The notes below the pieces were generated by a model. That model had not been told where the DNA came from. It saw only the letters and a program-made list of their open reading frames with translations, and did not search any database. Source: Erysipelotrichaceae bacterium UBA6182 (GTDB lineage Bacteria; Bacillota_I; Bacilli_A; Erysipelotrichales; Erysipelotrichaceae). From it: DNA of 6,215 bases. Location: positions 1,477 through 7,691 of the forward strand of contig DITO01000106.1 in the NCBI GenBank assembly GCA_002422065.1, in the 5' to 3' direction. The translations under genes were made by a program, and so were the position numbers. The first letter of the stretch is position 1. Every line of letters begins with the position of its first letter. Of this stretch, positions 1 to 5,213 are shown piece after piece.

Positions 1-258
1 GGAGTTGGATGTATTTTGAATAAAGATAATGGCATTGCGATTGATATGCGATCGTTTGATGAGTTATTTGCAGTGTTGAAGCATATTGCATTAAAGAAGA
101 TAAAAGTTGAAACCTATCAAAGTGGTATGCATAAGACACTTAAGTATTATGATTGGCAAACGGTGTTAAATCTTTTGGTTTGCAAGTATGAAAACTCAAT
201 TAATCTCTCTAAAAGTACTTCGAGACTTAAGTACAAAAGACATTCATTGGATTACTAA
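1..258 (+). CDS. Probable family-4 glycosyltransferase, C-terminal end only (5' end outside window)
   Basis: The reading frame is open from base 1 to the TAA at 256-258 and gives 85 residues, so this is most likely the tail of a longer gene. Two features resemble the end of GT4 (GT-B fold) glycosyltransferases: an early DNGIAIDMRSFDELFAVL segment, like the 'NG-(hydrophobic)-xxx-(D/E)-EL' stretch after the sugar-nucleotide site, and YYDWQTVLNLLVCKYE, like the usual C-terminal 'f-W-x-x-v-x-x-x-x-x-x-Y-e' helix. The last 20 residues are basic and look like an unstructured tail. Such enzymes move sugars from nucleotide-sugars to glycolipids, teichoic acids or capsule; the substrate cannot be told from this piece. 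A TTG at 16 preceded by GGAG could be read as the start of an 80-residue protein, but the fit to a GT4 tail argues against it. The family call is from motif memory and is only moderately sure. Confidence 0.5.
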   Translation, partial: GVGCILNKDNGIAIDMRSFDELFAVLKHIALKKIKVETYQSGMHKTLKYYDWQTVLNLLVCKYENSINLSKSTSRLKYKRHSLDY

Positions 259-314
259 GAACAAAACGTTACCCCAAAAGAATAAAGAAGAATAAAACAT
301 CATTAATCATTAAA

Positions 315-346
315 AAACAACGAGTCACTTTTCTGACTCGTTGTTT
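315..346. terminator. Bidirectional intrinsic terminator
   Basis: A perfect 13-bp inverted repeat (315-327 with 334-346) encloses the 6-base loop CTTTTC. On the minus strand the stem runs into a U-tract of six (complement of 312-317), which makes it a strong terminator for the dioxygenase group. On the plus strand it is followed by GTGTTT and can also stop the glycosyltransferase transcript. The dioxygenase TGA (325-327) lies inside the stem. Confidence 0.88.
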
Positions 347-1281
347 GTGTTTAATGGTTTTATATGTTTCTCAATGGTTTTACGATAAGGTTCTAAGAAA
401 GGTGGGAGTGATAAGTGACGACCAAGGGATTCAAGCGGTTCATCACAAGTATAACCTGGACCATCAGTTGCAAACTCAAAGAGAATACGATTATAATCAC
501 GAACATAAAGACTTTTAAAATAATGACGATCAACAATGGATGAATTAGATACTCCTAGATCATTAATCTTAGCATTCATTGCCATGAGGTGATCATCATC
601 TTCAACACGCCATGCGATATGATGAACGCTACCATGACCGTGAATCTCTGCTTTTGATGAATCCATGGTGACAATACAACGAGTATCCGCACGATGACTT
701 GATGAGATATAGAGGGTAGAATCTTGATCACTCATAATTCGCTTAAAGTTAAGAACCATAGTTAACCACTGATCAGCTTTAAGTGTGTTTTGAACATGAA
801 GATGCACTTCTCCTAATCCACAAATTGCAAAATCAAGAGGAATATCAGGATGTTTGTTTGGATAACTTGGTAACGTTTCTAATCCTTCAGAAGAAACTAG
901 TCTTAGTTTTAATCCATCAGGATCAACAAAGTCGAATCCAAAACATCCGAGCTTATTAACGATAGGTTCACTTTTAAAATTAAATGATCTTAATCGCTCT
1001 CGCCAAAAGGTTAATGCTTCTTTACTCGCAACACGAAGACCTAATCGATAAACACTATTTGAACCTACTTGCGCAGGTGACATATGGGGATAATCAAAGA
1101 AAGTAATGCTACCTACAGAGGCATTCGCATCACCATAAAAAAGATGATATGCAAATACATCATCTTGATTAACAGATTTCTTTAATATTTTTAAACCTAA
1201 AACTTCAGTATAAAACCAGACATTTTTTTCAATGTCTTTTGTCATACAGCTTACGTGATGAAGTCCTTCAATAAATTTCAT
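325..1281 (-). CDS. Ring-cleaving dioxygenase of the VOC superfamily (MhqO/CatE-like)
   Basis: This is a 318-residue cytosolic protein of two vicinal-oxygen-chelate domains, about residues 4-132 and 155-275, a usual length for the MhqA/MhqE/MhqO group. Domain 1 opens with GLHHV (6-10) and has FYTEVLGL (23-30) and FVDPDGL (118-124). Domain 2 has GEVHLHV (157-163), VHHIAWRV (219-226) and FEFATDGPGY (268-277). The candidate metal ligands are His8/His9, His220/His221 and Glu269. The end, with LGRHLSLPP and a helical tail, is typical of the group. In Bacillus subtilis such proteins are induced by quinones and phenols and are thought to open hydroquinone or catechol rings with a divalent metal; the substrate here is unknown. 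The start is supported by AGAGGA seven to eight bases upstream. It lies 57 bases after the small protein gene and may be read both from that operon and from its own promoter. Confidence 0.87.
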   Translation of the reverse strand: MKFIEGLHHVSCMTKDIEKNVWFYTEVLGLKILKKSVNQDDVFAYHLFYGDANASVGSITFFDYPHMSPAQVGSNSVYRLGLRVASKEALTFWRERLRSFNFKSEPIVNKLGCFGFDFVDPDGLKLRLVSSEGLETLPSYPNKHPDIPLDFAICGLGEVHLHVQNTLKADQWLTMVLNFKRIMSDQDSTLYISSSHRADTRCIVTMDSSKAEIHGHGSVHHIAWRVEDDDHLMAMNAKINDLGVSNSSIVDRHYFKSLYVRDYNRILFEFATDGPGYTCDEPLESLGRHLSLPPFLEPYRKTIEKHIKPLNTNNESEK

Positions 1282-1287
1282 TTAATA

Positions 1288-1321
1288 TCCTCTTCTCTAC
1301 ATATACACTATAAAAAGAGGA
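1288..1321 (-). promoter_or_regulatory. Possible hairpin masking the dioxygenase ribosome binding site
   Basis: On the minus strand TCCTCTT (complement of 1315-1321) can pair over seven bases with AAGAGGA (complement of 1288-1294), which contains the Shine-Dalgarno of the dioxygenase gene; the loop is 20 bases. Only a read-through transcript from the upstream genes would carry both arms. A transcript started from the local promoter (near 1299) would lack the upstream arm. The regulatory role is inference. Confidence 0.35.
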
Positions 1322-1335
1322 GCAATAAGATGCAA
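1307..1335 (-). promoter_or_regulatory. Candidate sigma-A promoter for the dioxygenase gene
   Basis: On the minus strand TTGCAT (complement of 1330-1335) is followed after 17 bases by TATAGT (complement of 1307-1312), placing a start near 1299 and a leader of about 18 bases before the ATG. The -10 fits well and the -35 is weak. No MhqR-like palindrome was recognised. Confidence 0.45.
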
Positions 1336-1338
1336 GGT

Positions 1339-1683
1339 TTATGCATCCTTACGCGTAATGTTTAGTGTAAGTGTAGTGCCTTCTACGGATGCTGTTGCGG
1401 TATCTATCATACGTGCTAACAAATTTAGATTGTCATCACTTTTACTTTCACCAAGTAAACTCCAATAGTATTCTTCCATTTCACTTTGACGTGGTAAGTT
1501 TAGTGTTTCTAAGAACTCTAATAACTCTTGAGGAGTAAATGGAGAAGGTGTGACTGAAAAGGTAAGGATAGTGACTTCTCTTCTAAATCGGATATCACTT
1601 GTTAAATGACCTGCTTTAGGATGTGTCAGAATACTCATAATCTCATTTGCAATCTTAATATTCTTCATACAACGTTGTTTCAT
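1339..1683 (-). CDS. Small soluble protein of unknown function, coupled to the DUF1576 gene
   Basis: The 114-residue product is not recognised. It has no signal peptide or membrane segment and looks cytosolic. A basic N-terminus (MKQRCMKNIK) is followed by a mixed alpha/beta stretch, a helix with FTPQELLEFLETL (49-61), the aromatic-acidic segment EMEEYYWSLLG (68-78) and a beta-rich end, TTLTLNITR (103-111). Its ATG overlaps the TGA of the membrane protein gene as ATGA (1680-1683), and GGGAG lies eight bases before the ATG, so the two are almost certainly translated together. This suggests a partner or regulator of the DUF1576 protein, which is inference from context. A second Met at residue 6 is a less likely start. 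The well-formed ribosome binding site and coupling make a real gene likely. Confidence 0.8.
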   Translation of the reverse strand: MKQRCMKNIKIANEIMSILTHPKAGHLTSDIRFRREVTILTFSVTPSPFTPQELLEFLETLNLPRQSEMEEYYWSLLGESKSDDNLNLLARMIDTATASVEGTTLTLNITRKDA

Positions 1684-2945
1684 TTTGCTTTCTCCCTTTG
1701 GACTAATCCAATAATTATGATTAGAAATCCTGCTCCAAGCCCCCCTGCAAAGCCATTATTATAAAGATTAAGACCACTGTAAAACATACCTACGTGGTTT
1801 ACAAGGAATACGTGTAAGAAACCAGCAGCAATACCCCAACCAAATCCATAAGCTCCCGCAATCGGAGCGAGTGTGGAAGCAAATAGAATACTTAAGATAG
1901 AGGTAGAAGCACTAAGTGGTAAACCAGTAAGAATAGTACTGAGGATTGCTCCAATGAAAGGAGGTAAGATATTCTTAGGATGTTTACCAAATGCTCCAAA
2001 GGCGATAATAGTAAAGATACCTGCTAAGGTTAATCCATTAAGATATCCACCCAAGGCAAACACAAGGGCAGTGGACATAATACCTACTAAAGCCATATTG
2101 ATGTGAGTTGCATGAAATCCACCTAAGGCAATGAAGTCAGAAATAGCACGACCTGAGGATTTAAAGATACTCTTTAAGTTTTCATAAGGATGTTCTTCAA
2201 AGTGAAATCCAATGATTAAGAATAAAAGGATAGATACTACGGTTAATATAATAAGACGGATATCATGTTGTTCATAAATAACACGAACACGAACAGCTTC
2301 ATATCCTAAACGACGAGCGATAGAATCATAAAGTATCGCAAGCATTCCTCCTGTAAATCCAATGTTATAAAGGTTAAATCCATCATGGAATTTTAAGAAA
2401 TGACGACCAAGAGGTGTGATTAAGAAACCTAAGATGATCCCTACAATCGTCCCTAAGGCAATTGTAAATAACGACACAGTACCATAACCAAACATAATGT
2501 GTGAGATAATCGGACCCACTGTTCCTGCAATGATACTCACTAAAATAACAGTCTTGAATTCTAAGTTCATGTATTTCGCATAAACCCATCCTCCAATATA
2601 AATAGGAATAAGATTCACGGCATTCATTCCTAGAAAACTAAACCCATAAACCGTGAAAATGGCAGCATAAAGTAATCCTGATAATTGCATCTTAAGTATT
2701 AATAGTATCACTACATTAATCACTAAAACAATTGCAGCATTTAATAGGGTTGCACTTGGACCAAATGCTTCAAAGTAATCTGTGAGTAGAATAGCAGGGG
2801 ACAAGTTTAGCTTAATAAAAGATGACCACATAGTGGGATCTTGATATGAAAAAGCAATAATGAATGTTAAAACAGCCCATATAAAGATAAGTGAAAGACG
2901 TGCTTGACTTGACCATGGTTTAGTCAATGTTTTTGGAAGGCTCAT
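1680..2945 (-). CDS. DUF1576 family polytopic membrane protein
   Basis: The 421-residue integral membrane protein has about ten or more hydrophobic segments (for example near 17-33, 67-84, 89-120, 132-150, 157-177, 229-246, 283-299, 306-318, 328-341, 349-385 and 402-414). It looks duplicated: NLIPIYIGG (111-119) in the first half matches NILPPFIGA (325-333) in the second, and DGFNLYNIGFTGGM (188-201) matches SGLNLYNNGFAGGL (390-403). These paired motifs are the hallmark of DUF1576, a family of unknown function that may be transporters; re-entrant Asn/Gly-rich loops at equivalent places in two halves would fit that, but no substrate is known. The ATG has AAGGAG seven bases upstream. The gene leads a transcript with the coupled 114-residue protein, and its promoter carries a perfect extended -10 plus TGTGAA half-sites. 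Confidence 0.85.
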   Translation of the reverse strand: MSLPKTLTKPWSSQARLSLIFIWAVLTFIIAFSYQDPTMWSSFIKLNLSPAILLTDYFEAFGPSATLLNAAIVLVINVVILLILKMQLSGLLYAAIFTVYGFSFLGMNAVNLIPIYIGGWVYAKYMNLEFKTVILVSIIAGTVGPIISHIMFGYGTVSLFTIALGTIVGIILGFLITPLGRHFLKFHDGFNLYNIGFTGGMLAILYDSIARRLGYEAVRVRVIYEQHDIRLIILTVVSILLFLIIGFHFEEHPYENLKSIFKSSGRAISDFIALGGFHATHINMALVGIMSTALVFALGGYLNGLTLAGIFTIIAFGAFGKHPKNILPPFIGAILSTILTGLPLSASTSILSILFASTLAPIAGAYGFGWGIAAGFLHVFLVNHVGMFYSGLNLYNNGFAGGLGAGFLIIIIGLVQREKAK

Positions 2946-2970
2946 ATTAATACTCCTTTGTACGCGTTTT

Positions 2971-2979
2971 ATTATAACA
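2971..2979 (-). promoter_or_regulatory. Extended -10 promoter of the DUF1576 gene
   Basis: The minus strand reads TGTTATAAT: a perfect TATAAT (complement of 2971-2976) with a TGn extension (complement of 2977-2979). Transcription would start near 2963, leaving a short leader that contains the AAGGAG site. No good -35 stands 16-18 bases upstream, which fits dependence on the extended -10 or on an activator. Confidence 0.6.
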
Positions 2980-2998
2980 AAATTCTATACAATAAAAC

Positions 2999-3024
2999 TG
3001 TGAACCTTCTTTCACAATGTGAAA
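2999..3024. promoter_or_regulatory. Cluster of TGTGAA half-sites, possible operator
   Basis: TGTGAA (2999-3004), TTCACA (3011-3016) and TGTGAA (3018-3023) form two overlapping inverted repeats: TGTGAA-N6-TTCACA, and TTTCACA-A-TGTGAAA (3010-3024). They lie roughly 36-61 bases before the predicted start of the DUF1576 transcript, a place typical of activators. The right edge shares bases with the U-tract of the riboflavin terminator, so a terminator-related origin is possible. The binding protein is unknown. Confidence 0.35.
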
Positions 3025-3047
3025 AAACCTTCATATTGAAGGTTTTT
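3023..3047. terminator. Intrinsic terminator of the ribD-ribBA transcript
   Basis: An 11-bp inverted repeat AAAAACCTTCA / TGAAGGTTTTT has the loop TAT (3034-3036). On the minus strand it ends in six U residues, about 70 bases beyond the ribBA stop. The hairpin is symmetrical, but the neighbouring genes on both sides are on the minus strand, so it serves the riboflavin pair. Confidence 0.85.
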
Positions 3048-3118
3048 GAGTTAAATGATGCATCAAAATAAGTTTACTTGTGAAATGAGATTAAACATTA
3101 ACTTTTATACTAAGAATA

Positions 3119-4327
3119 TTATTTATCTTCGCTCTTGAAGTTCAACATATGCCCAAGTTTTGCCTTCTTCGTTTTCAGATATTGTTCATTACGATCATTA
3201 TGATTAAGTTGAATTGAAACACGATCAACTATCTCAATTCCATATCCCGCTAAACCTACCATTTTTCTAGGATTATTGGTCATCAAAATAAGTTTCTTAA
3301 CATTTAAACTGTTTAAAATTTGTGCACCAATACCATAATCTCGCATATCTGCTGCAAATCCTAATGCAAGATTGGCTTCTACCGTATCGAGACCTTGGTC
3401 TTGAAGTGCATAAGCACGTATTTTATTGATTAAACCAATTCCTCTTCCTTCTTGTCGCATATACAAGAGAATACCACGCCCTTCTTCAGCAATTCGTTTC
3501 ATCGCGGCATCATATTGTTGACCACAATCACAACGAAGTGATCCAAAAGCATCTCCAGTGAGGCACTCCGAATGAACGCGTATTAATACAGGTTCACCAT
3601 TACTAACATCCCCTTTTACTAGGGCGACATGATGCTCTTTAGTAATGATATTCTCAAATCCTATCATTTCAAAGTCACCATAACGTGTAGGTAGTTTTGC
3701 ACTTGCTGCTCGTACAACGAGGTTTTCACTTTTTCTACGATAGGCAATTAAGTCTACAATTTTGATGAGTTTTAAATGATGTTTATCGCAAAATGCAATG
3801 AGATCATCACGAAGAGATTTAGTTCCATCATCATTTAGAATTTCACAAGTTACCCCTGCAGGTTGAAGACCTGCAAGTTTTGCGAGATCAACTGCTGCTT
3901 CTGTATGACCTGAGCGTTTAAGAACACCACCACTAACAGAATTTAAAGGATATACATGTCCAGGTCTTTTAAAGTCTGCAGGAGTTGCTGTAGGGTCTAG
4001 GAGTTGTTTAATCGTTAATGCTCGCTCATATGCTGAGATTCCAGTGGTACATGCTTTAGAATCGACAGAAAGATTATATGCACTTTGAAATGGATCTGTG
4101 TTTTGATTATTCAATATAGATAAACCTAATTGCGATAATCGAAGAGCCTCCATAGGCATACATATTAAACCACGTCCTTGTGTAGTCATGAAGTTTATTG
4201 CTTCTGGGGTTACTTTAGAAGCAGCCATGAGTAAACTACCATCATTCTCACTATCTTCATCATCAATAATAACTACCATTTTTCCAGCTTGAATATCAAC
4301 GATTGCTTCTTCTATTGTATTAAACAT
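3119..4327 (-). CDS. ribBA: RibBA fusion: intact GTP cyclohydrolase II with a divergent DHBP synthase domain
   Basis: The protein has 402 residues, normal for RibBA. Residues 1-200 are the DHBP synthase (RibB) domain, which makes 3,4-dihydroxy-2-butanone 4-phosphate from ribulose 5-phosphate; residues 205-402 are GTP cyclohydrolase II (RibA), which opens GTP to the diamino-ribosylamino-pyrimidinone phosphate. The RibA half is complete: zinc ligands Cys255, Cys266 and Cys268 in the HSECLTGDAFGSLRCDCG stretch, RQEGRGIGL (291-299), Asp327 and Arg329 in DMRDYGIGAQIL, and TNNPRK (350-355). The RibB half keeps DDED (22-25), metal ligand Glu27, RSGHTEA (138-144, His141) and Glu162, but the RENEGD loop reads SENDGS (26-31), losing the Arg and Asp that contact substrate; an AE motif is AS at 36-37 and DGTMAR is DGTKSL. 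Its DHBP synthase activity is therefore doubtful. Start: AAAGG seven bases before ATG. It lies 64 bases after the reductase gene. Confidence 0.93.
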   Translation of the reverse strand: MFNTIEEAIVDIQAGKMVVIIDDEDSENDGSLLMAASKVTPEAINFMTTQGRGLICMPMEALRLSQLGLSILNNQNTDPFQSAYNLSVDSKACTTGISAYERALTIKQLLDPTATPADFKRPGHVYPLNSVSGGVLKRSGHTEAAVDLAKLAGLQPAGVTCEILNDDGTKSLRDDLIAFCDKHHLKLIKIVDLIAYRRKSENLVVRAASAKLPTRYGDFEMIGFENIITKEHHVALVKGDVSNGEPVLIRVHSECLTGDAFGSLRCDCGQQYDAAMKRIAEEGRGILLYMRQEGRGIGLINKIRAYALQDQGLDTVEANLALGFAADMRDYGIGAQILNSLNVKKLILMTNNPRKMVGLAGYGIEIVDRVSIQLNHNDRNEQYLKTKKAKLGHMLNFKSEDK

Positions 4328-4346
4328 AATATTTCCTTTCAGGCCA

Positions 4347-4363
4347 TTAACCCATTGGGTTAA
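4347..4363 (-). repeat. Intercistronic hairpin between ribD and ribBA
   Basis: TTAACCCA and TGGGTTAA form a perfect 8-bp inverted repeat around one base (in practice a 7-bp stem with a three-base loop). It lies after the reductase stop and about eight bases upstream of the ribBA Shine-Dalgarno (4334-4338). There is no U-tract on the minus strand, so it is unlikely to be a terminator; it could mark an mRNA processing or stability point, or tune ribBA translation. Confidence 0.55.
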
Positions 4364-4391
4364 ATCATTTATTGTTCATCTAATCTTGTGT

Positions 4392-5096
4392 TTATAATGA
4401 AACTACCTTTGCATGAATAATGACATCGTTTTTCATCTGAGTAAATCCAGTAAACTCTAGTTGGATGGCATTTGATAATTTTTCAACACCAATATCACCC
4501 ATAATTCCTTTAGCTTCTTGACCACCAATAAGTTTTGGAGCGATGCAAATACTGACTTCATTCACAATGTTTGATTTAAAAGCAGAAGCAATAATCTCAC
4601 CACCGCCTTCAATAAAACAAGATTGAATACCAAGTTGAAACAAGGCTTGCATTGCGTCTTTAATATCAACATGTTCATCAAGTTCATTAACTTTTATGAC
4701 GTGTGCTCCAAGCTTTAATATTTCTTTTCTTACATCATCATTCATTAATGAGGTAGTTACAATCATCGTTTGATGTACAAAAGCATCATTTAAAACTTTA
4801 GAGTGAAGAGGAATACGACCTTTAGAATCAAAGATAATGCGTTTATGGCATTGCTCCTCTTGACCTTGAATTCGTATGGTAAGCGAAGGATTATCAACAA
4901 TCACTGTATTTACTCCCACAGCAATACTGTCATATTCACTGCGCAACTGATGAACATATTCAAGAGAATCAGGAGAACTAATCCATTTTGAATCGCCTGT
5001 TTTAGTTGCAATTTTTCCATCTAAAGTCATTGCCGCATTGATTAATACATAAGGCATTCTTTGAATTGTTAAATGTTCGTGTTTATTGTTTGTCAT
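4392..5096 (-). CDS. ribD: Stand-alone RibD-type pyrimidine reductase (no deaminase domain)
   Basis: The 234-residue protein matches only the C-terminal reductase domain of bacterial RibD (a dihydrofolate-reductase-like fold using NADPH), which reduces the ribosyl side chain of the pyrimidine intermediate to ribityl. Visible motifs are MPYVLINAAMTLDGKIAT (14-31), GDSKWISS (34-41), the LRSEYDSIAVGVNTVIVDNP stretch, IEGGGEI (163-169) and the substrate-loop segment IAPKLIGGQEA (185-195). Bacterial RibD is usually about 360 residues with an N-terminal zinc deaminase; HAE and PCxxxGRTPPC are absent here, and a TAA lies two codons before the ATG. The length and the wording 'AMTLDGKIAT... EGGG... 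EVSICIAPKLIGG' recall the single-domain archaeal reductase (ArfC). It is first in a two-gene transcript with ribBA. Neither the ATG at 5096 nor the alternative at 5057 (Met14, where family similarity begins) has a clear Shine-Dalgarno, so the start is uncertain. Confidence 0.85.
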   Translation of the reverse strand: MTNNKHEHLTIQRMPYVLINAAMTLDGKIATKTGDSKWISSPDSLEYVHQLRSEYDSIAVGVNTVIVDNPSLTIRIQGQEEQCHKRIIFDSKGRIPLHSKVLNDAFVHQTMIVTTSLMNDDVRKEILKLGAHVIKVNELDEHVDIKDAMQALFQLGIQSCFIEGGGEIIASAFKSNIVNEVSICIAPKLIGGQEAKGIMGDIGVEKLSNAIQLEFTGFTQMKNDVIIHAKVVSL

Positions 5097-5109
5097 GGTA
5101 AGTTAATAT

Positions 5110-5178
5110 TCACATAGCCTTATGTCGATGTCAATGTGATTGTTAGATAGACAATCGATATGATATGAGGAAAGGCTA
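5110..5178 (-). promoter_or_regulatory. Structured leader of the ribD-ribBA transcript
   Basis: In the predicted mRNA the first seven bases UAGCCUU (complement of 5172-5178) pair with AAGGCUA (complement of 5115-5121). Inside, the complement of 5150-5161 pairs with that of 5122-5132 in an imperfect stem with one bulge and a 17-base loop, and the two 3' arms abut directly. A loop segment (complement of 5134-5139, UCACAU) can also pair with AUGUGA just after the first stem (complement of 5110-5115), forming a possible pseudoknot or switch. It lacks the FMN riboswitch consensus. Function as a regulator is inference. Confidence 0.4.
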
Positions 5179-5184
5179 GATATC

Positions 5185-5213
5185 ACTTTAGCACTCTACA
5201 AAATTGGTGTCAA
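5185..5213 (-). promoter_or_regulatory. Promoter of the ribD-ribBA transcript
   Basis: On the minus strand a perfect TTGACA (complement of 5208-5213) is followed after 17 bases by TAAAGT (complement of 5185-5190, four of six consensus bases). The start would be near 5178, giving a leader of about 80 bases. The -10 lies inside one arm of an 8-bp inverted repeat (TCACTTTA 5183-5190, TAAAGTGA 5226-5233; centres 43 bases apart) that brackets the promoter, and overlaps a CIRCE-like half-site. Confidence 0.6.

Noticed and set aside
16..258. TTG-initiated 80-residue protein preceded by GGAG
   Set aside because: The frame is open to the window edge and the sequence reads like the tail of a glycosyltransferase, so it is better taken as the 3' end of a longer gene.
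1873..2106. Plus-strand open frame of 77 codons
   Set aside because: It is antisense within the DUF1576 gene, with no ribosome binding site or recognisable protein character.
2383..2589. Minus-strand open frame of 68 codons
   Set aside because: It is an out-of-frame shadow of the DUF1576 gene.
2999..3016. Rex or Crp/Fnr operator
   Set aside because: The TGTGAA-N6-TTCACA spacing differs from the Rex box (TTGTGAA-N4-TTCACAA) and from TGTGA-N6-TCACA, so no named regulator is assigned.
4803..4991. Plus-strand open frame of 62 codons
   Set aside because: It is antisense to the reductase gene, with no supporting signals.
325..5096. Toxoflavin-type cluster (RibA- and RibD-like enzymes plus a VOC dioxygenase)
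   Set aside because: The dioxygenase is in a different transcript, belongs to the MhqO/CatE group, and no toxoflavin methyltransferase or other tailoring gene is present.
5110..5121. Tiny start-stop frame (AAGG-CT-ATG-TGA) in the ribD leader
   Set aside because: The spacing from AAGG to ATG is only two bases, too short for normal initiation.
5097..5207. FMN (RFN) riboswitch upstream of the riboflavin genes
   Set aside because: The conserved GGCGGTAAA-like core and flanking GC-rich stems are absent on the minus strand; the leader folds differently.
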